A stretch of DNA of 41,230 nucleotides from Paeniglutamicibacter antarcticus (lineage in GTDB: Bacteria; Actinomycetota; Actinomycetes; Actinomycetales; Micrococcaceae). Positions 1-8,544 of the stretch are shown piece by piece. Position 1 is the first letter of the stretch, and each line of letters opens with the position of its first letter. Under the pieces are notes generated by a model that did not search any database, had not been told where the DNA came from, and was given only the letters and a program-made list of their open reading frames with translations. Made by a program: the position numbers and the translations under genes. Where the stretch lies: NCBI RefSeq assembly GCF_900010755.1, contig NZ_CZJT01000153.1, forward strand, positions 1-41,230, in the 5' to 3' direction.

Positions 1-199
1 GTTCATCGGTGGTGGGGCCGTCCTTCTGGCCGGCATCCACCTGCGCCTGAACCACCCAACGGCGCAATGCTTCGGGGCCGACATCAAGCTTGGGCGCTAC
101 GGCCTTGCAGGCTGCATACACGGAAGGGTATTCGGAGAGGCGGTCCAGGACCATTCGCACAGCACGTTCACGGACTTCGGCGGGATATTTCTTGGGCAT
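1..199 (-). CDS. IS3-family transposase OrfA, 3' part beyond the window
   Basis: This is the N-terminal 66 residues of a small helix-turn-helix transposase subunit, running off the left edge. The start is the ATG at 199-197 and the protein opens MPKKYPAEVRERAVRMVLDR. That opening, followed by a Trp-containing recognition helix (ALRRWVVQ), is typical of OrfA of IS3-family elements in actinobacteria. OrfA binds the element ends; OrfB, normally made by a -1 frameshift, supplies the DDE catalytic domain and would lie to the left. I cannot tell whether the element is intact because most of it is outside the window. Confidence 0.85.
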   Translation of the reverse strand, partial: MPKKYPAEVRERAVRMVLDRLSEYPSVYAACKAVAPKLDVGPEALRRWVVQAQVDAGQKDGPTTDE

Positions 200-250
200 G
201 GTTGCTATCTTTCTCTCGAAAGACAGCGGCATCAAATGCGGGACGGTTCA
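1..250 (-). mobile_element. End of an IS3-family insertion sequence
   Basis: The element's left end, on the minus strand, is placed near 250. There the sequence TGAACCGTCCCGCATTTGAT begins about 50 bp before the OrfA start. TGAACCGyCCCg-type tips are common in IS3-family elements (from memory). The flanking trinucleotide at 251-253 is GTG, but the other end is outside, so a target duplication cannot be checked. The boundary is an inference from spacing and tip sequence. Confidence 0.5.
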
Positions 251-285
251 GTGCTGACCCGTGCATAACCGAGACCGTTACTTCC

Positions 286-309
286 ACTCCCTTGGAGTCT
301 CCTACAAGG
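286..309. promoter_or_regulatory. MerR-type dyad beside the IS3 end (candidate)
   Basis: Two overlapping dyads lie here: ACTCC-CTT-GGAGT at 286-298, and CCTTG-N10-CAAGG at 290-309. Dyads of this kind are found in promoters controlled by MerR-family activators. No MerR gene or intact target gene is visible, so this may be the remains of a promoter whose gene was interrupted by the IS3 element. Apart from this, 251-683 holds nothing I can recognise. Confidence 0.25.
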
Positions 310-683
310 TCTAATTCCGTCTTCTTTGAGAAAGAAAGCACGAGAAACGTTGTTGAGAATTCATGCAGCTTGAAAAGACAACGATTGACAGCGGTTCGAT
401 TTCGATCCATCGAGCATCATTTTCGATCTCGTCAAAGGATCCTTAGTTGAGATAGCCGCGCCCAGCGCCAGCCCCACCTCACTGCCATTGCTGACTGAGC
501 GTAGAACGTGGCTGATGCTGGAGTTCCAGCTCATGTATCTGATAACACAGCCCTACGCGATTGAATAACTAAAACAGCCAACGAAGCGTTAAACACGCCG
601 ACTTTGACTTTCATATAGTTTCGGTATGGCGTTAACAACCCGGACGCGCTTAGTCGTGTGAAATATTCCGGGTATCTTCTTCC

Positions 684-830
684 ATGGCCCCGGAGAAGCT
701 GAACGCAGAATCCCCGGAGAAACTCTTGAACGAGCTGGCCCGTCTCCTCTTACGTTTTATGCCGGCACCATTCGACCAAGATACCCATTCGTGCATGGAC
801 CTCGACACGTCGAGTAAGGAACCTTGGTAA
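684..830 (+). CDS. Possible small ORF, 48 aa, unknown
   Basis: An open frame runs from the ATG at 684 to the TAA at 828-830. The predicted protein begins MAPEKLNAESPEKLLNELAR, an amphipathic helix-like start, then becomes polar. It lies 41 bp upstream of the ImmA/IrrE gene on the same strand. There is no clear ribosome-binding site and I recognise no family. It may be a chance frame; its position directly before a toxin-antitoxin-like pair is the only reason to list it. Confidence 0.2.
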   Translation: MAPEKLNAESPEKLLNELARLLLRFMPAPFDQDTHSCMDLDTSSKEPW

Positions 831-871
831 CCATGAGACAGACTAACGGTCTGAATATGTAGACTACTCAC

Positions 872-2032
872 ATGGGAAATGCAATCATTCAAGGCGAAGT
901 CCTCGAATGGGCGTTGGCAGATGCCGGTGTTGATCTCATCAACATCCTGCCCGACTTGTCCCCAGTTGAAATCCCAGCGGCTGACGTCAGCGGACCACAA
1001 TTCGAAGTCTCAATGGAAGACTTAGAAGTTTTGGCAAAAGCGACACATCGCTCAAAGTTTTTCTTCGCCAGAAGCAAACCACCTAAGGCTTCCAGCGATT
1101 CTGTAGCCGCCAATTTCCGAGCACCATCAAATCATGACGGCAAGCCACGGGATCTCAATCCTGAAGAGCGAGCAGCTCTTCGCATGGCAACTAAACGTCA
1201 GAAGATTGCTAAACGCCTTGCCGAGGAACTAGAGCTACAACCGGTCAAGATTCCCCAATTGACCGAAAATACTTCACCAGCTCAGGCAGCCCAGCTAGCG
1301 GCTACATGGCTTGAATGGGATCGTCGCCAACAGTACACAATATTAAAGAGTAAGCCTGCCGTATTCAATGCGCTGCGTGAGGCATTGGAAGCTAGAGGTG
1401 TCCTAACTAATCTCATAAAGGTTGAGTCTGAATCGTTCCGCGGTTTCGCCCTTCATGACTTCCAGGCGCCACTGATCTTGGTCAATGCTGCGGTCAAGAA
1501 CGGGGGCTCCCGTTCCTTCACTCTTCTACACGAGCTTGCTCACCTAATGAGAGGTGTCGATAAAGCATGCGCCAAACAAGATCTTCAATCGAAAACTAGT
1601 TCCGAAGCGTGGTGCAACCGCTTCGCTGCGGCATTCCTCATTCCTGAATCGGACCTCAGGTCATATCTTAAAAAACATCTAAAACAAGATTGGATAGCTG
1701 CCCAAGACGAATACGCCGTCGGTAGGATATCGCGATACTTCAAGGCAAGCTGGTATTGCACTGCCATCCGGCTTGTTGAGCTTGGGTTTGCAGATCAAGG
1801 TCTCATCAAGCATGTATCCGGCGACTTTGTCGACCCTGAAAAGCCTGGGTTCTTACCAGGGGGACGCACGCGTCCCCAGATTCGTTACAGCGAATTTGGC
1901 TCCACCTTTACACGGCTTATCGACAGTGGTCTCAGCCAAGATCGAGTTTCATCCCTAGACGCCCGGAAGCTGTTCGGGCTCAACGGAAAAGAACTCCAAA
2001 ATCTCCTGCGTTTGGGCCAGGAGTCCGACTGA
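872..2032 (+). CDS. ImmA/IrrE-family metallopeptidase (386 aa)
   Basis: Predicted zinc metallopeptidase of the ImmA/IrrE (COG2856) family. The metal-binding helix is HELAH at residues 220-224. It is followed by the family's downstream segment WCNRFAAAFLIPE, which supplies further active-site and core residues. The N-terminal ~70 residues resemble the degraded XRE-like half seen in many of these proteins (ILEWALADAG... then LEVLAKATHRSKFFFARSKPP). Family members cleave repressors or act as antitoxin-like partners. The stop is 2 bp from the next start, so the gene is almost certainly co-translated with the DUF4411 gene. An in-frame stop lies just upstream, so 872 is the first ATG. No Shine-Dalgarno is visible, but TAGACT at 860-865 is a plausible -10, which would make the mRNA nearly leaderless. 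The region is AT-richer than the plasmid backbone, suggesting transfer. Confidence 0.85.
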   Translation: MGNAIIQGEVLEWALADAGVDLINILPDLSPVEIPAADVSGPQFEVSMEDLEVLAKATHRSKFFFARSKPPKASSDSVAANFRAPSNHDGKPRDLNPEERAALRMATKRQKIAKRLAEELELQPVKIPQLTENTSPAQAAQLAATWLEWDRRQQYTILKSKPAVFNALREALEARGVLTNLIKVESESFRGFALHDFQAPLILVNAAVKNGGSRSFTLLHELAHLMRGVDKACAKQDLQSKTSSEAWCNRFAAAFLIPESDLRSYLKKHLKQDWIAAQDEYAVGRISRYFKASWYCTAIRLVELGFADQGLIKHVSGDFVDPEKPGFLPGGRTRPQIRYSEFGSTFTRLIDSGLSQDRVSSLDARKLFGLNGKELQNLLRLGQESD

Positions 2033-2034
2033 CG

Positions 2035-2586
2035 ATGGCAGCAATATTCATCTTCGATGCCTCCGCTATGGCAGCGCTCAACGAACTTGACGTTGTCGGC
2101 GCCAGCCCTTTCCAAACACTTAATGACCTTCACGAAAATGACCAAGTACTTTTTTGTGACGTCGTCAAAGATCTGTGCAAGAAGCTATACAAGGATGAAA
2201 CTATTGACGCATGGGTAAGTCCCGTGTGGCGTCTCATTCGAAGGCTAGCGGAAGTGGCTTACGCGGACGTCCAAAAAGTCTTGGATCTCGTAGAAGATAT
2301 CTTGGACGACGATGAAGAAGAAGCCCAAGCACTAAAGACCATCGCTTTGGCCTACCGACTCCAGTGTGAGAACAAGGATGTCGTTGTCGTATCCAATGAA
2401 ACGAAGACACTCGATGAGCGATGCACCGTCCCGTACGCGTGCTCACAACTTGGGATTACCTTCAAGTCAGTTGAGAAATTCTTAGCTGATGAGAGCTCCT
2501 CTTCCGATTCGGATGACAGCGAACTAGTCGACTATAACGGGATCGGCAGTCCCATACAGGACGATTTTGCTCTGGAACTTCTCTAA
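2035..2586 (+). CDS. DUF4411-type PIN-like protein, partner of the ImmA/IrrE gene
   Basis: A 183-residue protein that begins MAAIFIFDASAMAALNELD. The early Asp after a hydrophobic strand (residue 8) and the later strand VVVVSNETKTLDERC fit a PIN-like nuclease fold as in DUF4411. Such proteins are frequently encoded directly after an ImmA/IrrE gene, and the pair is regarded as toxin-antitoxin-like. It starts 2 bp after the upstream stop. The C-terminus is acidic and serine-rich (ESSSSDSDDSE). Its last 63 bp overlap the 3' end of the convergent DUF6602-like gene. The nuclease role is inferred from the family; I have not confirmed the full acidic tetrad. Confidence 0.7.
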   Translation: MAAIFIFDASAMAALNELDVVGASPFQTLNDLHENDQVLFCDVVKDLCKKLYKDETIDAWVSPVWRLIRRLAEVAYADVQKVLDLVEDILDDDEEEAQALKTIALAYRLQCENKDVVVVSNETKTLDERCTVPYACSQLGITFKSVEKFLADESSSSDSDDSELVDYNGIGSPIQDDFALELL

Positions 2587-3405
2587 ATAACTTTCAAGCC
2601 ATTGAATATCCGCATGGCCCCTGAGATTCAATTCTCTTAGTGCTGCTTCAAGAAATTTCAGCAACGCGCCACCGTGGTGCACCCGCACGTGCTCTCCCCT
2701 AACCTTATTCAACGGCTTCCAAAGTTCGCGTTCCAAGCTTTGCGTTCCAACCCCTGGGACCTCAGCAATCGGTCTACTCCAACAGCCTTGGTCGTCCGCC
2801 CCAATGATCATGGCGACCCGGTATCCATCTGACGATTCAGGGTCTAGGCATCCAAAAATAGCCGAGTCGTTAACTAAGACAAAATCAGGGCGCAGATCCG
2901 CGTCTAGGTCCGAAAACCAACTCGCAACAGTCTTTGGACTTGCACCTGCCCGGTGTGCAAAAACCGCAAACGCCGGCAAGCGACCCGTCGCGCTTTTGAG
3001 CTCTTTGTATTTCTTCACTTTGGCCCCGACGTCCCTCACTTCCTCAACCGTCAACGTGGTTTTGACTTCTACCGCCAAGAGAACCGACTCCACAGGAAAG
3101 AGCATCTCTTCAGTTTGAGCAAAGAGGATCGGATGCATCGTGCTAGACAGAATGAGTGTGTCCATCTGAGGAGAAACGCCGCCCACAGAATCAATCACTT
3201 CACCTGTGCCGACTCTCACCGAAGGCGGCAGAAGCTTGCCAAACATATCTGAAAACGAGGTCTCATTGGCCCTCCCCCGCTCCCCTCGGTGTTCCACCAG
3301 TCCAGCCATTTGACGAGACTCTAAAGTCAAGCGTTTGGCGACAGCATCCCAGTAGCGATTTATTTTTTCCAGACTCTTAGTCGACTGTTCAGTTCCGGTC
3401 ATCAT
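2524..3405 (-). CDS. DUF6602-like protein, PD-(D/E)xK nuclease-type fold
   Basis: A 293-residue protein resembling DUF6602. The core reads GTGEVIDS, then SPQMDTLI, then PVESVLLAVEVKTTL. The spacing D...(~25)...E-V-K is the catalytic pattern of PD-(D/E)xK endonuclease folds. The HRGERGRANE segment near the N-terminus is also characteristic of this family. The start is one of two adjacent ATGs (3405, 3402) behind a purine-rich AGGAACGGCGGA. It is tail-to-tail with, and overlaps, the DUF4411 gene, and lies 134 bp downstream of the Type ISP enzyme on the same strand, separated by very AT-rich DNA. Related proteins occur in restriction or defence contexts, so a DNA-cutting accessory role is plausible but unproven. 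Confidence 0.65.
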   Translation of the reverse strand: MMTGTEQSTKSLEKINRYWDAVAKRLTLESRQMAGLVEHRGERGRANETSFSDMFGKLLPPSVRVGTGEVIDSVGGVSPQMDTLILSSTMHPILFAQTEEMLFPVESVLLAVEVKTTLTVEEVRDVGAKVKKYKELKSATGRLPAFAVFAHRAGASPKTVASWFSDLDADLRPDFVLVNDSAIFGCLDPESSDGYRVAMIIGADDQGCWSRPIAEVPGVGTQSLERELWKPLNKVRGEHVRVHHGGALLKFLEAALRELNLRGHADIQWLESYLEKFQSKIVLYGTADPVIVD

Positions 3406-3539
3406 TCCGCCGTTCCTATTTGTGAAAGCTTAAAGCTACTGATCGTCATTTGTTTATTTTCATTGTTAGATTACATACAAGATAAGCGGATAAAATATCA
3501 ATGAAGGAAATTACCTTTGAAATATAAATCGTTTAATTA

Positions 3540-6500
3540 TTATCCAGTAATATCCATGGCCGGAAGGCTTCCCACAATCAGGTTGGTTTCCATAGAAACG
3601 GTGACGATACGCTTGAGTAGATCAATGATGTAGCGGGGATCCCCGATCTCCTTAGAGTAGTCATTCGGGTCGTTGGTGATCTGCGAATCTTTGTGTGTAG
3701 TGACTTGGTAGCGGTCCAGAATCCATTCCAATGCTGATTTCCCGTTGACTTGGTATTCGTAAGCTTCATCAGGAATTCCAGCCAAGGTGACATTACCGTT
3801 GTAAACGATTTTGCTTCGGTCTTTACGACTGCCGAATGAAAGCTTCCTAACCTGGTAGAAGGCATATTCATCACCAATCGTGCCGGTGATGTTTTCCTCC
3901 AACGGGTACGGAGCCACCGTCTCGTAGTTGAGATGCAAATCAGCAAGTTTGCGACCAGATGCACTGAATCCCCAGAAATCCTTGGTCTTCGGAATACGCG
4001 GAAGCATCTTCGCCAGATCAGCTTTGTACCGCTCTTTGTACATTGGGCTGTGGAGCAGTCCGTAGACGTAGAAGAAGATATCTTCTTTCTCGATCGTGGA
4101 ATCTTCGTAGAAACCCCGATACGAAGACAACGTAGCGTCAGTAATGTTTTCCTTGCGGCGGTAGCCATCAATTACGTCATCGTCGATCGCATCGAACAAG
4201 TCGCCTTGAGCTTCCACAACGACGGGCTCATATGTATAGAGGGAGAAGCCCTGTCCAGTGTGCTGCATGTGAAGGTCAAAGATGTTTTGGGTAATCAAGC
4301 AACTAAATGGCTTCTGTGCGCCTGTCCCAGTTACTTGGATGACCATATTTGGGTGACTTGAGGTAGGAAACAATTTGGGCAGCTGATAAATCATGTCGTT
4401 CATTTCACGGCTGAAGTAAGCACTTTGCTTTGTGAATGGTCGATATGCAGCCGTGACTATTGATGATCCATCGAATTGGTGTCCCTTACCCTTCGCAAGA
4501 TCTGAAAGCAGTCCACGATTCCAGCTGACCTTCGTGGGGTCTGTGTCAGGCTTCTCCACACTCAGCTGTCGAGCAGCTTCGTAATTCAAGATCATGCGAC
4601 GCATGTTCGAATCGACGGCATGTTTGCTGAAGTTGTAGCACCACGCATCGCGGTTTGTCTTGAGGCCAGATGAGTAGTTTTCGAAGAGGCCTGGTGTGTT
4701 CGGTTTGCCCTTGGTGGTTTTGTCCCCGATGGGTTGGAAGGTGTCGTAGCGTTCGTCGCGGCGGTTGACCCAGTCGCCATGCTCGTTGGGGGTGATAGTT
4801 TCCCAGTCGGTGCCTTCGAGGGATTGTTCAATGCTGAGGATGTCGAGTTTTTGCTCGCGGGTGAGGTAGTCGCCGATGTCGCGGTATTGGATATCTGCCG
4901 GCCCTGTGTGGGCGCTGTTCTTGATCAGGATGGCAATGGCAACCTGGGTACGTGAACCTTCCTGGAAGACGTTGCCTGATTCCTTGCGGCGCTGTTCCCC
5001 CGAGGTCCGGGCGTTGCCCCGGAGGTTGTAGATGAAGATGCGACTGAATTCGCTGGCGAAGGTCTTGCGGATGCCTTCAGCAAAAGGTTGATCAATGAAG
5101 CTTCCGTTGGAAACGAAGGCGATGACGCCGTCGTCTTTGATCCGGTTGGAAGCCCACCGGATCCCGCGGATGTAAGAGTCGTAGAGACCGTTCTTGTTGG
5201 TCCCGGCTCCCAAATTCACATAGGTGTCCGCGATGGACGCGTCAAGCACCGGGTACTTCTGATTTTGGTTATCGTCGTTCGCGCTGGATTGCCCCGAGGA
5301 ATAGGGCGGGTTCATGACGATGACCCGGATGTCTTGGTTCTTCTGCCGGATGACGCGTTCGTGATTTTCAGGGAAGAACCCATTCGAGCCAAGCTGCCCG
5401 TCGGTTTCGTTCAGCTGGAACGTATCAGTCAGGGCGATGCCGTCGAACGGGACATACCCCTGCTCGACCCCGTGCTTGGTGGCTTCTTCGGCGTAGACGG
5501 TTTCGATGTTGATCGCCGCAATGTAGTAGCTGAGCAGCACGATTTCGTTGGCAAAGAGTTCTTGGGTGTATTTGCGGTGCAGGTCCTCGGGCCTGATCAG
5601 CCCGGACTGCAACAGGCGGGTGACGAAGGTGCCGGTGCCGACGAACGGCTCGAGGATGGAGACGCCTTCATCGGAGAGGGACTTGCCGAATTCCAGGCGC
5701 AAGGCGGCGTCGGCCGAGCGCAGGATGTAGTCGACCACGGGGACCGGTGTGAAGACGATGCCGAGGCGGTCGGCTACGCGGGGGAAGGCGTTGCGGAAGA
5801 AGTTGTCGTAGAGCTCGAGGATGATCTTTTGCTTCGCCTCGGCGTTGTCAATGGACTTCACCCGGGCCCGAACAGAGGCATAGAACTTCTCGAGCCCGGT
5901 GCGTTCGTTTTCGAAGGCCGAGTTCTCATCCAGTTGGGCGAGGATGTTTTGCATGGCCACGGAGACGGGGTTGTGTTCGGTGAAGTTCGAGTCCTTGAAC
6001 ATGGCGTCAAAGACCGGTTTGGTCACCAGGTGCTGGGCCAGCATCTCGACGGCCTGCTCTTCGTCGATGGCCGGGTTCAGACTCTCCTGGAGTCCCTCGA
6101 CGAAGTCATCGAAGGCCTTGCGGTGGGCGGGGTTGGCACCGTCGAGGAGTTCGTTGATGAGGGCGATGTGCTTGTTCGCAATATCGGCGATGTCCTTGGA
6201 CCAGTCTTCCCAGTACATGCGGTTGCCGCACTTGTCCACGATCTTCGCGTAAACCGAGTCCTTCCATTCCTCAGCAGGGAACTGCAAGGTCGGCTGCACA
6301 GGACCTGGGTTGGGCTCCGGTTCATCGGCCGGGGTCGGGTTCGGGTTGAGTATCGGCTCGCGCTTCTTCGGCTTCAGGTCGATGGTGTCGACCAGAATCG
6401 ATTCGGGGGCCTTGCTGTTGAGCTCGATCTGGTTGATGGCGGCATCCATGCGCTCATCGTGGGCGCGCAGCGCCTGCAGGACCTGCCAGACGACCTTGTA

Positions 6501-8363
6501 CCGTTCGTTGTCCCGCAGCGCCTCGGAGGTGGACATGCCCTCGGGGATGGCGATGGGCAGGATGATGTACCCGAATTGCTTGTCCTTGGCGATGCGCATA
6601 ACCCGGCCCACGGCCTGGATGACATCGACCATGGAGTTACGCGGATTCAGGAACAACACCGCATCCAGCGAGGGAACATCCACGCCCTCGGTGAGGCACC
6701 GGGCGTTGGTGAGGATCCGGCACACCGGATTCGCGCTGTCGACCTCTTCCTTGAGCCAGTCCAGGCGTTCGGCACGGGTAATGGCGTTGAACCCGCCATC
6801 GACGTGCTTGACCTGGACCCGGAGGTCATCGGTCGGGTCCTCGTTTTCCAGGTTGGCCAGGTGCACGCGCACCAGGTCCGGGAACTCTGATTCGACGAGC
6901 TTGGAGGACTTGATGTCCCGGTTGAAGGCCACGGCCCGACGCATGGGGGCCAGGTCGTTGCCGAAGGAGGCCTCGTGCATGCCCGAGCGGCGCTTGGCCA
7001 ACCCATTCCAGCACCCGATCAGCTTGGCCACGTCATCGATCTGCAGCTCCATGTTCGAATCCGCGAGCTGGTCCTGGAAGCTGGAAACCACCTGGGTCTC
7101 ATCCACACCCAGCACCAGCACCTTGTAGTCGGTAAGGAGCTTCTTGGTGACTGCCTCGCCGAACCCGATCCGGTGGAACACCGGGCCGTAGAGTTCCTCG
7201 TCGTCCATGGAACACAGGATCGCGTCGCGTTCCTTGGCCTTGTCCTTGGTGGCGTCGTTGAACAGGCGCGGGGTCGCTGTCATGTAGAGGCGTTTGTCTG
7301 CGGCGATGACGTCGTTGGAGTGCACCTTGACGAAGTTCGATTCATCGGTGCCGGCCAGGGTGGCGCCGGTCGTGCGGTGGGCTTCGTCGCAGATGACCAG
7401 GTCGAAGTCCGGGAGCCCGGCCTTCTGGGCTTGGGAGACCGCCTCGATGGACTGGTAGGTGGAGAACACCACGGTCATGCCCTCGTCCAGCTCGCGCTGG
7501 CCCATGGCCCGCAGCAGGGTGTGTCCGTCGGTGGTGGCCGGGATCTGCAGGTCGTGGATGGCCACATCCGTCATGTCCGAGTTCTTCTGCCGTCCCACCT
7601 TGGTGTCCGAGCAGACCGCGTAGGCGTGCAGGGGCAGGGAGGTTTCGTCCGACCATTCCTTCAGGGACTGGGACATCAACGCGAGGGAGGGAACCAGGAA
7701 GAGGATGCGCGCGTGTCCCTCCCGTTCGGCGACACGTTCGGCGATCTTCAGGGCCGTGAAGGTCTTGCCGGTGCCGCACGCCATGATCAGCTTGCCGCGG
7801 TCGTTGTCCTCGAAGCCCGCCAGGGTCTTGGTGACCGCTTCGTGCTGGTGGGTGCGCAGCTGCTTCTTGTCGAAGAGCTTGGGGGCTTTTCCAGGGTCGG
7901 TGAGCTGGTAGGTGGACCAGTCGATGTTGGAGTTGCGGAAGTCTGTCAGGCCGATGCGCTGGATGGGCAGGTGCTGCCCGTCGAGCATTTCCTCCGCGTT
8001 CGATGACCACTGCGCGGCGGTGGTGTCCACGACCAGGCGGTGGGTGAATGGTGGTTTGCCGGATGCGGAGATGAAGGAATCAATGTCCGATTTCTGGATG
8101 CGGTGGCCCTCGGCGTAGAACTTGCACTGGATGGCGGTGAATCCGCCATCCTGGCGTTCGGCGACCAGGTCAATGCCGTTGTCCTTCTTGCCGTCCCGCT
8201 CGGGCCAGTCCTTCCACAACCACACGTTGGTGTACTGCAGCGCATGGACGCCGTCGTTCTCCAGGTACTTGGCGACAAGCTGCTCGAAGTAGTTGCCTTT
8301 CATCCGTTCCGAATCCGCCAGATCGCGGTAGGACTCAAGCAGTACATCAAACGTCGTGGACAA
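3540..8363 (-). CDS. Type ISP restriction-modification enzyme (single chain)
   Basis: One ~1607-residue chain cuts unmodified DNA and methylates its own sites, like LlaGI/LlaBIII. Domains in order: Mrr-like nuclease (D65; Q79-x-K81 in TAIQCKFY), SF2 translocase (ACGTGKT near 195-201, DEAH 326-329, motif VI QAVGRVMR 583-590), a Pro-rich linker (670-692), a coupler, an N6-adenine methyltransferase (PFVGTGTF 906-913, NPPY 1018-1021), then a target-recognition domain to the C-terminus. Length matches the family (~1570-1600). I chose the TTG at 8363 because GGGGG lies just upstream and the protein then opens MSTTFDVLLESYRD, as family members do; a GTG at 8396 is in frame but sits inside a palindrome. 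The 3' part coding for the recognition domain (3540 to about 4700) is visibly AT-richer than the rest, suggesting domain swapping. Confidence 0.93.
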   Translation of the reverse strand: MSTTFDVLLESYRDLADSERMKGNYFEQLVAKYLENDGVHALQYTNVWLWKDWPERDGKKDNGIDLVAERQDGGFTAIQCKFYAEGHRIQKSDIDSFISASGKPPFTHRLVVDTTAAQWSSNAEEMLDGQHLPIQRIGLTDFRNSNIDWSTYQLTDPGKAPKLFDKKQLRTHQHEAVTKTLAGFEDNDRGKLIMACGTGKTFTALKIAERVAEREGHARILFLVPSLALMSQSLKEWSDETSLPLHAYAVCSDTKVGRQKNSDMTDVAIHDLQIPATTDGHTLLRAMGQRELDEGMTVVFSTYQSIEAVSQAQKAGLPDFDLVICDEAHRTTGATLAGTDESNFVKVHSNDVIAADKRLYMTATPRLFNDATKDKAKERDAILCSMDDEELYGPVFHRIGFGEAVTKKLLTDYKVLVLGVDETQVVSSFQDQLADSNMELQIDDVAKLIGCWNGLAKRRSGMHEASFGNDLAPMRRAVAFNRDIKSSKLVESEFPDLVRVHLANLENEDPTDDLRVQVKHVDGGFNAITRAERLDWLKEEVDSANPVCRILTNARCLTEGVDVPSLDAVLFLNPRNSMVDVIQAVGRVMRIAKDKQFGYIILPIAIPEGMSTSEALRDNERYKVVWQVLQALRAHDERMDAAINQIELNSKAPESILVDTIDLKPKKREPILNPNPTPADEPEPNPGPVQPTLQFPAEEWKDSVYAKIVDKCGNRMYWEDWSKDIADIANKHIALINELLDGANPAHRKAFDDFVEGLQESLNPAIDEEQAVEMLAQHLVTKPVFDAMFKDSNFTEHNPVSVAMQNILAQLDENSAFENERTGLEKFYASVRARVKSIDNAEAKQKIILELYDNFFRNAFPRVADRLGIVFTPVPVVDYILRSADAALRLEFGKSLSDEGVSILEPFVGTGTFVTRLLQSGLIRPEDLHRKYTQELFANEIVLLSYYIAAINIETVYAEEATKHGVEQGYVPFDGIALTDTFQLNETDGQLGSNGFFPENHERVIRQKNQDIRVIVMNPPYSSGQSSANDDNQNQKYPVLDASIADTYVNLGAGTNKNGLYDSYIRGIRWASNRIKDDGVIAFVSNGSFIDQPFAEGIRKTFASEFSRIFIYNLRGNARTSGEQRRKESGNVFQEGSRTQVAIAILIKNSAHTGPADIQYRDIGDYLTREQKLDILSIEQSLEGTDWETITPNEHGDWVNRRDERYDTFQPIGDKTTKGKPNTPGLFENYSSGLKTNRDAWCYNFSKHAVDSNMRRMILNYEAARQLSVEKPDTDPTKVSWNRGLLSDLAKGKGHQFDGSSIVTAAYRPFTKQSAYFSREMNDMIYQLPKLFPTSSHPNMVIQVTGTGAQKPFSCLITQNIFDLHMQHTGQGFSLYTYEPVVVEAQGDLFDAIDDDVIDGYRRKENITDATLSSYRGFYEDSTIEKEDIFFYVYGLLHSPMYKERYKADLAKMLPRIPKTKDFWGFSASGRKLADLHLNYETVAPYPLEENITGTIGDEYAFYQVRKLSFGSRKDRSKIVYNGNVTLAGIPDEAYEYQVNGKSALEWILDRYQVTTHKDSQITNDPNDYSKEIGDPRYIIDLLKRIVTVSMETNLIVGSLPAMDITG

Positions 8364-8392
8364 GGAAAGACCCCCAGAGCAGAAAACAGTGG

Positions 8393-8410
8393 ACACCTGG
8401 GCACAGGTGT
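8393..8410. promoter_or_regulatory. 18-bp palindrome at the Type ISP gene start
   Basis: ACACCTG-GGCA-CAGGTGT is a perfect 7-bp-arm dyad. It overlaps the in-frame GTG at 8396 and lies about 30 bp upstream of the preferred TTG start. A -10-like TAAGAT on the minus strand lies just upstream. A binding site controlling the restriction-modification gene is a reasonable inference, but no cognate controller protein gene is adjacent. Confidence 0.4.
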
Positions 8411-8544
8411 ACCTCTGATCTTATGTTGAGCGGCCGTCCCGGTTCATATCTACCACGATCGAGACCCTCGTAAACCAGTGGTGCAGGAATTCTCAGGATT
8501 CCGCTCCCCTCGACACCCGCCCTAAGATCAAGGGAATAGCGACG

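Noticed and set aside
5088..6890. 600-aa plus-strand ORF
   Set aside because: Lies wholly antisense to the Type ISP gene, with Gly/Val/Asp-rich low-complexity composition typical of the reverse of GC-rich coding DNA.
6975..8006. 343-aa plus-strand ORF
   Set aside because: Also antisense to the Type ISP helicase and nuclease domains, whose motifs are unmistakable on the minus strand.
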